A DNA stretch of 64,000 nt from Lawsonibacter faecis (lineage in GTDB: Bacteria; Bacillota; Clostridia; Oscillospirales; Oscillospiraceae): NCBI RefSeq assembly GCF_014287675.1, contig NZ_JACOPQ010000002.1, positions 248,001-312,000 on the forward strand, in the 5' to 3' direction. The position numbers and the translations under genes are program-made. Below the pieces are notes generated by a model. That model was not told the origin of the DNA. It saw only the letters and a list, made by a program, of their open reading frames with translations, and ran no database searches. Numbering within the stretch: position 1 is the stretch's first letter; every line of letters begins with the position of its first letter. Shown piece after piece: positions 24,516 through 33,001 of this stretch.

Positions 24516-25648
24516 AGCGCCACCTCCACCCTGCCCAGCCTTGGGAGCTGCCCCACGGCGAGCTGAAGGTTCCCTTCAGAGCCGTTCATGGTCAGCGCGC
24601 CGAAGTCCAGCACCCCGGGAATGCTCAGCAGCTCCATGGCCACGGCGTTGTGCCGCAGGGTGTAGGTGTCCCCGGCGTAGTCGATCTGCGTCACGCCCGC
24701 GCCGCAGTGGGCGGCGTACCAGCGGTAATGCTGCGCCACGCTGCTCTCGGCCTGGGCGCGGAAGTAGGCCCCCAGGGCGGCGGTCAGGGCGCTCTGGACC
24801 TGGGCCAGGGTGGCGGAGGCGTCCAGCAGCAGCCCGGAGACGGAGACGGCGATCTCCACCGCCTCCATGCCCGCCACGGTGACGGCGGGCCCGATGGGCA
24901 TTTCCTCCCGGATGTGGGCCTCCACGGCCTCCAGAATGGCCCCTGCGGCCTCTCCCAGGTCCTTGTCGGAGACCAGCACCCTGACGCTCCCCGGCCCGGC
25001 CCACAGGGGCAGGACCTTGCACAGCCCCACCCCGTCCACCTCCCTGGCCCACTGGTCGTAGTGGTAGACGTTGCCGGAGGTGGGGGGCTTCCTGCGGCGC
25101 TCGTAATACCGCGCCACCAGCTCCGCGTCGGTCTCGGCGTCGGTGCCGCCCCGGGCGGCACCGGCGGCAAAGCCGTCCAGCCCCAGGGGGTTGACGTACA
25201 TCCGGCAGATGGCCCCGGCCTCCACGTTGTAGGCGCTCCCCACCTCTGCGGCCTCCAGCTCTCCCACGGCCGCGCCGTCCTCCCCGATGGCCACGGCCTC
25301 CGTCAGCTCAAATTCCAGTCCCCCGGCGGTGAGAAAGACCGTCCCGGCGGCGAGGGCGGTCCCCGCCCGGCCGGTCAGGGTGATCTCCGCCCGGGCCCTG
25401 GTGCCCGCCTTCCGGGTCATTCCGATGCTCCCGCTCTGGAGGTCGATATATCCCCCGGAGGTCTCGTCGATGTAAAAGGCCGGAATAAAGGCGTCCAGCG
25501 TCCGCAGCATCTCCCAGTACTGCACGGCCAGCGCCCCCCAGGTCACGTCCAGGAAGCTCCCCTCCCTGGCGGACAGCTTGGGGTAGTGCTCCGCCACGTA
25601 GTCCAATATCTCTTTCTTGACCGTCTCGACGGTCAGGTCTTCAAACAT
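24512..25648 (-). CDS. baseplate J/gp47 family protein (XkdT-like)
   Basis: A 378-residue wedge component of the contractile-tail baseplate. The N-terminal part (YPKLSAREGSFLDVTWGALA) and central AGTVFLTAGGLEFELTEAVA with GSAYNVEAGAI are typical of the Mu gp47/P2 J family. The middle ERRRKPPTSGNVYHYDQWA segment matches the conserved ARRRxPxxxGn region. Gene order XkdS-XkdT-XkdU is kept. Its ATG overlaps the end of the XkdS-like gene. Confidence 0.93.
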   Translation of the reverse strand: MFEDLTVETVKKEILDYVAEHYPKLSAREGSFLDVTWGALAVQYWEMLRTLDAFIPAFYIDETSGGYIDLQSGSIGMTRKAGTRARAEITLTGRAGTALAAGTVFLTAGGLEFELTEAVAIGEDGAAVGELEAAEVGSAYNVEAGAICRMYVNPLGLDGFAAGAARGGTDAETDAELVARYYERRRKPPTSGNVYHYDQWAREVDGVGLCKVLPLWAGPGSVRVLVSDKDLGEAAGAILEAVEAHIREEMPIGPAVTVAGMEAVEIAVSVSGLLLDASATLAQVQSALTAALGAYFRAQAESSVAQHYRWYAAHCGAGVTQIDYAGDTYTLRHNAVAMELLSIPGVLDFGALTMNGSEGNLQLAVGQLPRLGRVEVAL

Positions 25649-26063
25649 CGAAGCTCACCTCCCCGTATATCGTCTCCAGCTTCAGATCCATGGAGAATCT
25701 GCCGCCGCTGAAGGCGGTCCCCGATACCCGCACCCCCGTGATGTAGGGGCTTACCATCAGGGCCTCCCGGACGTAGCGCTCCGCCTCGGCCAGCTTGGTG
25801 TCCTCGCCGTAGGGCTGGCCGGTGAGGGCGGCCAGGGAGCACCCGTAATCGGGGCTGAACTGCTCCCAGCGGTAGCGGGCGGTCCCCACGGCGTTGACCG
25901 CCCAGGTCAGCACGGCCTCCAGCCCCTCGGCAAACACCGGCTCGCCGTCCTGCCAGCGGGGCGCGTTCCGCTCCCGGTCCCAGGCAATATCCCGGTACAG
26001 GGGCAGGCTCCGCCGGGCGTCCTCCGCCGGGCCGGGGGCGATGGGAAAGAGCTCCTTAACCAC
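25641..26063 (-). CDS. XkdS-like baseplate wedge protein (DUF2634)
   Basis: A 140-residue protein of the DUF2634/gp25-like group. The core reads ERNAPRWQDGEPVFAEGLEA, then VGTARYRWEQFSPDYGCSLA and RYVREALMVSPYITGV. The start is a GTG at 26063 preceded by GGGAGGGGG; an ATG further upstream lacks a site. It would seed sheath assembly at the baseplate. Confidence 0.85.
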   Translation of the reverse strand: MVKELFPIAPGPAEDARRSLPLYRDIAWDRERNAPRWQDGEPVFAEGLEAVLTWAVNAVGTARYRWEQFSPDYGCSLAALTGQPYGEDTKLAEAERYVREALMVSPYITGVRVSGTAFSGGRFSMDLKLETIYGEVSFDV

Positions 26064-26232
26064 GCCGCAACCCCCTCCCGTCCCTGTCACGCTCCGTCAC
26101 GCTCGCGGGCGGGCCGCCTTCCCTCCGACTCCGGCCAAACCCGGCCGAGCCTTGCGGGGGTCGGCTCCGCCTGGGCTTTGCCCGTCGCTCCAGTCCAGGC
26201 TCCCCTGCTCGCGGCCTGCGCGCTTCTCTCAT
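26056..26232 (-). CDS. candidate Arg-rich 58-residue ORF
   Basis: The stretch between the DUF2577 and XkdS-like genes holds an open frame whose ATG overlaps the upstream stop (ATGA) and whose TAA overlaps the next start. AAGGTGG lies seven bases before it. The product would be very basic and low in complexity (REARRPRAGEPGLERRAK), which argues against a folded protein. The DNA could instead be a GC-rich inserted element, so the call is tentative. Confidence 0.3.
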   Translation of the reverse strand: MREARRPRAGEPGLERRAKPRRSRPPQGSAGFGRSRREGGPPASVTERDRDGRGLRRG

Positions 26233-26513
26233 GCGTCCACCACCTTACACAGGATATAATACCGCTCCCCGTCCCCGGTCAGGAGGACCACCCGGTCCCC
26301 GGCCCGGAGCTTTTCCGGCGCGCCGTCGTCCTCGGTCCAGCGCCAGTCCAGGGCGGGATTTACCGCCAGGTCCCCGGCCTCCAGCGGCAGCCCATGGGCC
26401 GCCACCCGGAGGGGCAGTCCGTTCCCCGCCTGAAGCACCAGCCCCTCGGGGGCGGACTTCGCCACGCTCGGCGTGAGGAGCGCCGCCATCTCAGCAAAGG
26501 GGTCCATGGTCAT
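26229..26513 (-). CDS. DUF2577 family phage protein (XkdR-like)
   Basis: A 94-residue protein with the DUF2577 layout: an N-terminal helix (DPFAEMAALLTPSVAKSAP), a small beta-barrel (LPLEAGDLAVNPALDW) and the end GDRVVLLTGDGERYYILCKV. It matches XkdR in size and position, between the hub protein and XkdS. The ATG overlaps the stop of the upstream gene (ATGA) and follows AAAGGAG. Confidence 0.8.
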   Translation of the reverse strand: MTMDPFAEMAALLTPSVAKSAPEGLVLQAGNGLPLRVAAHGLPLEAGDLAVNPALDWRWTEDDGAPEKLRAGDRVVLLTGDGERYYILCKVVDA

Positions 26514-27517
26514 TTCTCCTTTCCCGCATTGGTCTCGTCCATCAGGTTTCTGAAGTTCAGGTCCAGCTTGGCCACGTACTGGCCGTTTTTCCACTGGTGG
26601 CGGTCGCTGTCGATCCAAAAGAGCCCCGCCGCCCCGGCGGAGGTCTCCCGGACCACCACCGCCTCCCCGGAGATGAGGTCCAGGTCGCCCAGGCACTCCA
26701 CCGTCACCGTCTGGGCCGGACCGTTGTCCTCCAGCAGCTCCCCGGCCTCCGCCGCCGCGTCCGCGCCCCTGCGCTGGGTGACGGCCCGCTCCATGAGTCC
26801 GTAGAGGGCCACGGCGTCGTCGTCCCGGACCACCCGGAGCTTATTTCCGTACTCGTCGTATACGGCCACGCTGTCCACCAGCTTTTCAATGCTCTCCGCG
26901 ATGGAGGAGTGCATGATGGTCTGCCTGGGGGCCAGGATGCAGTCGCTCTCCACGGGCTTCTCCAGCACGGAGAGGGCCTTTCCCTCCACCCGGATCACAT
27001 ACCGCCGCCCGGTGGTCTCGGCGGCCTTGGTGTAGAGGGTATTGATGATTTTCTGGCAGGCCACGCCGGTAAACTTCCGGCTCACCGCCGCCCCCGTGGC
27101 GGCAATCCGCCCCGGGGTAAAGCCGAAGTCGGCGCAGATCTGCCGCACGGCGGCCTCGGGCGCACCGTGCCAGTTGTACCAGCCCTGGCAGGCGGAGAGC
27201 CGCCGCCCCTCGTCCAGGCAGCGGTGGGAAATGGCCGCGCCGCCGCCGGTGCGCTTGCGGTAGACCACCATGCCCTCAAAGACCGCCCTCCCCGCGCCGT
27301 CCTCCACGGACACCGCCGTCCCCATGGGGCAGTCCACCCGGGGGAGGTCCGCGTCCAGCTCAGACGCCGCCATGTCAAAGGCAAACTCCCGGGCGCACCG
27401 CTTGATGCTCCCGCTCCAGGTGTAGCCGGTCAGCAGCCGGGTAATCTCCCGCCGCCCCGCAGCCGTGGGGACGAAGACCTTCAGGCCGTCGCCGCCCCTA
27501 CCAGAAAAACGTGCCAA
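26510..27517 (-). CDS. tail hub protein, XkdQ/YqbQ-like
   Basis: A 335-residue protein of the phage late-control D/gp27-like hub family. Supporting segments are ITRLLTGYTWSGSIKRCARE, FDMAASELDADLPRVDCPMG and the C-terminal HQWKNGQYVAKLDLNFRNLM. It forms the ring between the tail tube and the spike. The start is a TTG at 27517 inside the end of the LysM gene, so an alternative downstream start cannot be excluded. Confidence 0.85.
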   Translation of the reverse strand: MARFSGRGGDGLKVFVPTAAGRREITRLLTGYTWSGSIKRCAREFAFDMAASELDADLPRVDCPMGTAVSVEDGAGRAVFEGMVVYRKRTGGGAAISHRCLDEGRRLSACQGWYNWHGAPEAAVRQICADFGFTPGRIAATGAAVSRKFTGVACQKIINTLYTKAAETTGRRYVIRVEGKALSVLEKPVESDCILAPRQTIMHSSIAESIEKLVDSVAVYDEYGNKLRVVRDDDAVALYGLMERAVTQRRGADAAAEAGELLEDNGPAQTVTVECLGDLDLISGEAVVVRETSAGAAGLFWIDSDRHQWKNGQYVAKLDLNFRNLMDETNAGKEK

Positions 27518-28268
27518 GGCCGCCCGCCTCCCTCTCTTCCTTCAGGGTGGTCATCACCCGCTGTCCCGTCTCGGTGCGTACAAATTTGGTGGCCCCGGCC
27601 ACCCTGGCGGACCGGGCCGTGGGCGCGGCCGCCGCCGGGAGCGCGTCCAACCCCGGGATGGTCAGCACCTGTCCGGGGAAAATCAGGTTGGGGTTTGCAA
27701 TGCTGTTTGCCTTGGCCAGGGCCAGGTATTTGCTCTCGTCGCCGTAGAAGCGCCGGGCAATGGCGGACAGGGTGTCCCCCTCCGCCACCACGTAGCTGCC
27801 GGACGCGGCCAGGGCCGCGTCCGCCCCCCGTACCTCCCGGGCCGCCGCCGTCTCCGGCGCGTCGGGCGTGCGGTACTGCCGCAGGGCGATGGCGGCGTAT
27901 ACGTCGTTGGTGCCGTCCTTCTCCCGGTATTCCACGCTCTGGATGAGCACCAGGGCGTTGAGGGGCGTCCCGGACACGATGTAGCGCACGCTCCGCCGGG
28001 CGTCAATCCACCGCTCAATCCGCTCCAGATACCACCAGGGATTGAGCACCGTCCCCGGCTCGTTGAAGGGGTAGTCCCTGGCCGGAAAGAAGCACTCCAC
28101 GCTCCGTTTGTCCAGGGTGCCGTAGCCGGGGAGGTTCAGGTCCCCCAGCCGGTCGATGTTGACCTGTTCCACGTTGATGCCGTGCTCCCAGCCGTACCCG
28201 GCCGGGGTCACGGGGAGCACCAGCTCCACTCCCGCCGCCGCGTCCACAAAAATCTGTCTGCGTCTCAT
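27498..28268 (-). CDS. LysM-domain tail protein, XkdP-like
   Basis: A 256-residue protein. The N-terminal domain (FVDAAAGVELVLPVTPAGYG to about residue 130) is typical of tail-completion proteins. A LysM domain at residues 160-205 (SYVVAEGDTLSAIARRFYGD, then NPNLIFPGQVLTIP) can bind peptidoglycan. It follows the tape-measure gene with a 4-base overlap, the XkdP position. Confidence 0.9.
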   Translation of the reverse strand: MRRRQIFVDAAAGVELVLPVTPAGYGWEHGINVEQVNIDRLGDLNLPGYGTLDKRSVECFFPARDYPFNEPGTVLNPWWYLERIERWIDARRSVRYIVSGTPLNALVLIQSVEYREKDGTNDVYAAIALRQYRTPDAPETAAAREVRGADAALAASGSYVVAEGDTLSAIARRFYGDESKYLALAKANSIANPNLIFPGQVLTIPGLDALPAAAAPTARSARVAGATKFVRTETGQRVMTTLKEEREAGGLGTFFW

Positions 28269-30427
28269 AGGCCGTACTCCCCCGCCAACCGGGCCAGCCG
28301 GATTTCCTGCATCAGCTCCCTGGCCACGTCCTGGATATCGCTCTCCTGGCGGATGTGGAACTCGTTGCCCGTAATCACGACGCCCCCGCCGCCCCCGCCG
28401 GAGGCGCGGCCCCGGGCCTCGGAGGCCGGGACGATCTCCTCGTCCTGGTGGAGCAGGGCAAAGTAGTTGTCGTAGGGCACCCGCTTCAGGCCGGTGGCGT
28501 GGGAATTGACCCCCATCCCCGCCGCGAGCAGGTCTCCCTCGGCCTCCATCCGCTGGGTCCAGGCTGTGGAAAAGCCGCCCTCGCCGTCCCCCTTCGGGCC
28601 CAGCATGAACTGGCTGAACGCCGACGCCGCCTGTCCCTTGTCCTGCTGCTGGCCCATGAGGTACTCGGGCATATGGGCCTGGAGCGCCGCCGTGTTGTCC
28701 TGGAGGGCCTTCACCAGATCACGCTCCGCCTCCTGAACGCCCTTGGCCGTGTCGCTGACGTTGTAGGCGTCCTCGGCCAGCCCCTCGGCCGCGCTCTTGA
28801 GGCGTTCCATGTTGGCGGCCGCGACGGCCTTCGACTCGTCGTCCCCCTCGTCAAACTGCTTTTGCAGGGCGGCGTACTCCTCGTGCATCGCCTGGAGGGT
28901 CCCCGCCTGCTCCTCGCCGTAAAGGCTGGTGGGGCCTCCCAGCAGCAGGGCGGACATGGCCTCCCGCTGGTACTGGCCGGACAGGTTCTCCGCCAGGGCC
29001 TTTCCCTCTCCGATGTAGGCATTCATCTGCTCCAGGGCGGCTCCCGCCTCCCCCTGGAGGAATGCGATATTGTCCTGGAGGCCCAGCTTCGCCTTCTCGT
29101 TGTAGGCGTCGCCCTGGGCGCTGCGCATCTCCTGGGTCCATCCCTCCATGGTGGAGGAGAGGCCCGCATAAGTCAGGGACTGTTCCTCCATGGCCCCGCC
29201 GTAATCCTTCTGCATCCTCTTGATGAGGAAGTCCGCAACCTCCCGGCCGCTGTAATTGCCCTTGGAGATGTTTTCGTACACCTGGGCCACAGAGATGCCG
29301 TCCTTCTCCGCCAGCCAGTTCAGCGCCCCGATGCCCCGCTCGGTCATCAGGTTGATGTATTCCAGGCTCGCCTTGTCGGTGGACTGCATCCGCCCCAGGG
29401 CGGTGGCCACGGTGTTGATATCCGCCGTGCCCATGCCCAGCGCGGCCCCCGTGTCGCCCACGGCGGTCAGCGTGGGGATGATCTCATCCACCGCCGTGCC
29501 GAACGTCAACATGGTCTTGGACAGGCCCGTGATGTCGTCGTAGAGAAACGGCGTGCTGTTGGCCAGAGTCTTCACCTCGTCCAGATAGCTGACGGCATTC
29601 TCCCGTCCGCCCAGGAGGGTGGCAAAGGAGGTGAGGCTGGTCTCCCGGCCGGACGCGATTTGCCCGCCGCTCTCCAGCTCGGCGGTCCGGGCGCTTTGTA
29701 GCGAGCCGTACTGGTCGCGGACGTAGCTTTTAAATGCGTCGTCCTGCTCCTTGAAGATGTCGGCCGCGCCCCCCACCAGCCCCGTCAAGCCGCCCACGGC
29801 GGCCCCGATGGCGGTTCCGATGCCCGGAATCACCGAGCCGATGGCTGCCCCGGCCGCCGCGCCGGAGATGCCCCCGGAGAGGGCGGAGCCCACGCTTCCC
29901 CCCAGGGCGGAGCCCAGGAAGGTGTCCGTCACCTGTCCCAGGCTCTGCCCCAGCATCCCCATGAGCCCCGCCTTCCCCAGCGTCCCCAGAACGTCGCCGC
30001 CGGCGGCCCCTCCGCTTCCGGCCCCGCCGTTATTCCTGGCACCCGCCCGGTTATCCGCCCTGGATGCCGCGTCGGAGGCGGCGTCGATATCTCTCTGCGT
30101 CCTTCTGGCCTGCTGGCTCACCACGGAAAGCTGCTCCGTCAGGTTGGAGTAGTCCGCCTCGGCGGCGGCCAGCGCCGCCCGCTTGGTCGCCTTTTCCATC
30201 TCGTCCGTCCCGGCCTCGGCCTCCTTGAACGCCCTTCTGGCCTGGGCCAGCTCGTTCTTCGCCCGGGTCAGGTCCACCTTCAGGTCAACCCTCTTGCCAT
30301 TGAGCCTGTCCAGCTCCTTTTGCAGCTCCGTCACATCGGAGCGGAAGGGCGTGCAGGCGTTGCGCATATTGATAATCGCCTGCGAAAAATTGTCCTGGAG
30401 CTTCAGTGCGATGCTGGCTTCCGCCAT
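28265..30427 (-). CDS. tail tape measure protein
   Basis: A 720-residue protein that sets tail length. The N-terminal 150 residues are coiled-coil (KLQDNFSQAIINMRNACTPF, then many Lys/Glu/Ala heptads). A Gly/Ala-rich hydrophobic stretch follows (GGISGAAAGAAIGSVIPGIG, about residues 185-220). The middle contains the tape-measure fold (DDITGLSKTMLTFGTAVDEI) and the end is polar. It is short for the family, so the tail should be short. The ATG lies two bases from the stop of the frameshifted chaperone. Confidence 0.93.
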   Translation of the reverse strand: MAEASIALKLQDNFSQAIINMRNACTPFRSDVTELQKELDRLNGKRVDLKVDLTRAKNELAQARRAFKEAEAGTDEMEKATKRAALAAAEADYSNLTEQLSVVSQQARRTQRDIDAASDAASRADNRAGARNNGGAGSGGAAGGDVLGTLGKAGLMGMLGQSLGQVTDTFLGSALGGSVGSALSGGISGAAAGAAIGSVIPGIGTAIGAAVGGLTGLVGGAADIFKEQDDAFKSYVRDQYGSLQSARTAELESGGQIASGRETSLTSFATLLGGRENAVSYLDEVKTLANSTPFLYDDITGLSKTMLTFGTAVDEIIPTLTAVGDTGAALGMGTADINTVATALGRMQSTDKASLEYINLMTERGIGALNWLAEKDGISVAQVYENISKGNYSGREVADFLIKRMQKDYGGAMEEQSLTYAGLSSTMEGWTQEMRSAQGDAYNEKAKLGLQDNIAFLQGEAGAALEQMNAYIGEGKALAENLSGQYQREAMSALLLGGPTSLYGEEQAGTLQAMHEEYAALQKQFDEGDDESKAVAAANMERLKSAAEGLAEDAYNVSDTAKGVQEAERDLVKALQDNTAALQAHMPEYLMGQQQDKGQAASAFSQFMLGPKGDGEGGFSTAWTQRMEAEGDLLAAGMGVNSHATGLKRVPYDNYFALLHQDEEIVPASEARGRASGGGGGGVVITGNEFHIRQESDIQDVARELMQEIRLARLAGEYGL

Positions 30428-30428
30428 G

Positions 30429-30572
30429 CTACTCCCTCCCCTCTAAGTAGTCCGTCAGCAGTCCCCGGATGAGCAGCTTCTCCCCGTCGCTCAGCCGGTA
30501 GTAGGTCCCCGGGAGAATGCCGTGGCGGATGAGGAGCCACTGTGCGGTCTGCAACTCCCCATCCGTCCTCAG
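30429..30572 (-). CDS. -1 frameshift extension of the tail chaperone
   Basis: This frame lacks a start codon of its own. It continues the chaperone when ribosomes slip back one base on the heptamer AAAAAAC (30578-30572). The extension of 47 residues (LRTDGELQTAQWLLIRHGI, then YYRLSDGEKLLIRGLLTDY) ends at a TAG two bases from the tape-measure ATG. The fused product would have 169 residues. This is the gpG/gpGT arrangement of tailed phages. Confidence 0.8.
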   Translation of the reverse strand: MRTDGELQTAQWLLIRHGILPGTYYRLSDGEKLLIRGLLTDYLEGRE

Positions 30573-30937
30573 TTTTTTGAGATGTCCTCCAGCACGCCGG
30601 GTCCGTAGCCCGCCAGCTCGTCCAGCTCACGGGCCAGGGCCCGCAGCTCGCCGGGCCGCAGCAGCTTCTTCAGGGCGTCCGCAGGCGTCTCACAGCCCAT
30701 CTTGTCCTCGTACCAGCGTGGGTCCCGCAGGTTGGGCTCCTGCACGCCCTCCAGCACATAGTTGGCGTCCCGGTCCTTCTGAAGACCGGCCGCCGCCTCA
30801 ATCTGGGCGCTGGTCAGCTCCCGCAGGGTGAAGACCACATCCTCCCCCGCCAGCTCGGAGAGGCGCTTAATCTTCTTCTGCCTCAGCTCCGGCTTGGGCA
30901 GCTCCAGCCCCAGCAGCCTGTCCATGGTCGTACTCAT
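30569..30937 (-). CDS. tail assembly chaperone (XkdN-like)
   Basis: A 122-residue chaperone that binds the tape measure while the tube polymerises. It has the XkdN layout, with an N-terminal LLGLELPKPELRQKKIKRLS, a middle VVFTLRELTSAQIEAAAGL and a C-terminal helix. The last codons are TCA AAA AAC TGA, which contain the slippery heptamer A-AAA-AAC in frame, so a -1 product is also made. It sits between the tube and tape-measure genes as expected. Confidence 0.9.
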   Translation of the reverse strand: MSTTMDRLLGLELPKPELRQKKIKRLSELAGEDVVFTLRELTSAQIEAAAGLQKDRDANYVLEGVQEPNLRDPRWYEDKMGCETPADALKKLLRPGELRALARELDELAGYGPGVLEDISKN

Positions 30938-30961
30938 CGCTTTATCTCCTCTCTCGTCGCC

Positions 30962-30980
30962 GGGCCCCCTTCGCGGGCCC
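30962..30980 (-). promoter_or_regulatory. GC-rich hairpin between tube and chaperone genes
   Basis: Two GGGCCC palindromes 7 bases apart can pair. There is no U run, so it may slow rather than stop transcription or protect the upstream tube message, a step-down point from the abundant tube to the rarer chaperone. Inference only. Confidence 0.3.
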
Positions 30981-30982
30981 CT

Positions 30983-31423
30983 TTACCGCTCCGCAATCCT
31001 GTCCAGCAGCTTGTAGCCCGTGAAGGTGAACGGCACCGAATGCCGGGTGACACTGGCCGCCTTCCAGTTGGCAAGCTGCACCTCGTCGAAGTTGACCCCG
31101 TAGAGGGCGATGCGCTCCGCGCCCCAGGAGGCGGGGTCCGCCAACTGGCAGATAATCTTGTCCCGGCCGTAGCCCCCGGTCTCCGGGTCCCCCTCGTCCT
31201 CAATCATGGCGCTGTCCACCTTCAAAAACTCCAGGGTCCCGGTGCCCTTCTTCTTGGTCATTTTGGTGTCTTCCCACAGCTCGCCGCAGAGGTTGACCGC
31301 CTCCTTGGTCTTGGCCACCTTGGCCGTGAACCCGCTGACCTCGGCCATAATCCGCCCGGTGCGCCATACCTGGCCGTAAGTGCCGTTGATAACGCGCTCT
31401 GCGCTGTCAATTGTCACTGACAT
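30983..31423 (-). CDS. phage tail tube protein (XkdM-like)
   Basis: A 146-residue tube subunit. The start SVTIDSAERVINGTYGQVWR and the later FTAKVAKTKEAVNLCGELWE, then KKGTGTLEFLKVDSAM are typical of XkdM-like inner-tube proteins. The C-terminus ends in a beta strand (SVPFTFTGYKLLDRIAER). It directly follows the sheath gene, the canonical order for contractile tails. Confidence 0.9.
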   Translation of the reverse strand: MSVTIDSAERVINGTYGQVWRTGRIMAEVSGFTAKVAKTKEAVNLCGELWEDTKMTKKKGTGTLEFLKVDSAMIEDEGDPETGGYGRDKIICQLADPASWGAERIALYGVNFDEVQLANWKAASVTRHSVPFTFTGYKLLDRIAER

Positions 31424-31435
31424 ATCCTATCCCCC

Positions 31436-32515
31436 CTATACTTCATACCGAATGAGGAAATCCTCCATGGTGTCCAGTATCTTCACCAGCCCCAGCAGGA
31501 AGACATAGCTCCCCGTGTCGGCCTCCCGGATCTCCTGGTCGGTCATGCTCCCCACGTCGGCTCCGCTGTTTTTCAGCCATTTGCGCTGATTATCCAGGTC
31601 CAGGTCCATGCTGCTGCGTCCCTTCTGGAGGATGTCCGGCTCCAGGGTTTTAAAGAAGGTCTCGAAGGCCAGCAGGAGCAGCAGCTTATTCGGGTAGCTG
31701 TTGGCGCACTTGCCCCGGTAGCCGTGCTTGATGGTGGTCGTCCCGAAGTAGGTCAAAAGGTCCATGGTCTCCACGATTTTGACCTTCTTCCAGTCCTCCT
31801 TCTGGTCCGCGCCCACCGTCACCAGGGAGTTGACCGCCCGGGCGATCTCCACCTGCACCCCGTCCCGGATGAGGAAAAGCTCCCCCTTGCCCACCCTGGC
31901 GTCCGCGTCCTCCACAGCGGGGACCCCCGTCACCTCGGGCAGCACGCAGGAGGTGGCCGAGCAGGTGGAGGGCACCCCGGCCAGAATCCCGGCGATGCGG
32001 GAGCAGTACTCCCCCGCCGTGAAGGTCTCCGCCCCAGCCTTGATATCGTCCGTGGTAAAGTTGACGATTCCCATGTGGTCGGCCGCCGTGTGGGGGAGCA
32101 CCGCCTTTTCGGTGTTTCCGCCCTTTTCCCGGCGCTTCTTAATCCAGGCCGCCAGCTCCCCGCACTCCGCCTCGCTCATGTCGGGGGGCCCGGCCACGTA
32201 GTCGGCGGAGTAGTTGTCCAGCAGGGCCAGGGCCGGGGCCAGGGTAGCGGCCCCGCTCTCCCCGTCCGGGGGGATGACGGCCAGATACACCTTGGACGGG
32301 GTCCCCATGTCGGACCCCGTCATGCACCGCTCCACGTTGCGCCGGTTGGCCTCCCCCAGTTCGGCGGGGATGTCGCTCTCCCACACCACCTCATGGAGGC
32401 CCGCCGCCTTGGCGTCCCGCAGAATCAGGGCCACAACGCCCTTTTTGTCCCGGGCGGAGGCCGCCTGCGCGGCCGCGTAAAATTCCTGCTCCAGCTTGGG
32501 CAGTCCAATTGCCAT
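31436..32515 (-). CDS. phage tail sheath protein (XkdK-like)
   Basis: A 359-residue contractile sheath subunit, which makes this a myovirus-type phage. It starts AIGLPKLEQEFYAAAQAAS. The central domain includes NRRNVERCMTGSDMGTPSKV, and the C-terminal conserved domain carries VKIVETMDLLTYFGTTTIKH and GKCANSYPNKLLLLLAFETF. The ATG at 32515 has AGGAG eight bases upstream; an earlier GTG is too near that site. Confidence 0.92.
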   Translation of the reverse strand: MAIGLPKLEQEFYAAAQAASARDKKGVVALILRDAKAAGLHEVVWESDIPAELGEANRRNVERCMTGSDMGTPSKVYLAVIPPDGESGAATLAPALALLDNYSADYVAGPPDMSEAECGELAAWIKKRREKGGNTEKAVLPHTAADHMGIVNFTTDDIKAGAETFTAGEYCSRIAGILAGVPSTCSATSCVLPEVTGVPAVEDADARVGKGELFLIRDGVQVEIARAVNSLVTVGADQKEDWKKVKIVETMDLLTYFGTTTIKHGYRGKCANSYPNKLLLLLAFETFFKTLEPDILQKGRSSMDLDLDNQRKWLKNSGADVGSMTDQEIREADTGSYVFLLGLVKILDTMEDFLIRYEV

Positions 32516-32527
32516 GTCATTCACTCC

Positions 32528-33001
32528 TTACTTTCTGTCTGCTCCCGGGCCGCCGGGCTCCCTCAGCCGCAGGTCCAGGTGCTCCATGGGCGGGGCCTCC
32601 CGCACGGCTGCCCCCGGCCGCCCGGCAAACCAGTTGCACCGCAGCGTCACAAAGGCCGACTCCGGCTCCCTGCCCTCTGCCACGGCCAGCACGGACACGG
32701 CCCTTCCGCAGCACCGCACATAGCCCGCGCCGAAGAGCGTCAGCACCGCCGCCTGGGTCTCCATCAGCCGCTCGCTGCTGCTCACGTAGTCGTCGTCCTT
32801 CTCGTCGAAGATTTCCAGGCTCCACTCGGCGTCCCACCCCTGAAGCAGGGCGTTGGCGTCGCTGGCCTCCGCCCGGGTCATCTGTAGGAAGAAGGACGGC
32901 CGCTCAAAGTCCGCCGGGCACACGTCCCGGTAGATGATTCTGTCCGGCCAGCGGGAGCAGATGCGCTCCCCCAGCGCGTCTCCAAGCTCCATCAGCGTCA
33001 T
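32528..33001 (-). CDS. tail terminator-like protein (XkdJ/YqbJ position)
   Basis: A 157-residue protein starting TLMELGDALGERICSRWPDR, with a central strand-rich region (FFLQMTRAEASDANALLQGW, EWSLEIFDEKDDDYVSSSER). The pattern fits phage tail-terminator/completion proteins that cap the tube before joining the head. Its ATG overlaps the upstream stop by 4 bases. Assignment rests on size, position and weak similarity. Confidence 0.72.
   Translation of the reverse strand: MTLMELGDALGERICSRWPDRIIYRDVCPADFERPSFFLQMTRAEASDANALLQGWDAEWSLEIFDEKDDDYVSSSERLMETQAAVLTLFGAGYVRCCGRAVSVLAVAEGREPESAFVTLRCNWFAGRPGAAVREAPPMEHLDLRLREPGGPGADRK

Noticed and set aside
31724..32887. Plus-strand frame opposite the tail sheath gene
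   Set aside because: The sheath gene on the minus strand is certain; no ribosome site or family on the plus strand.
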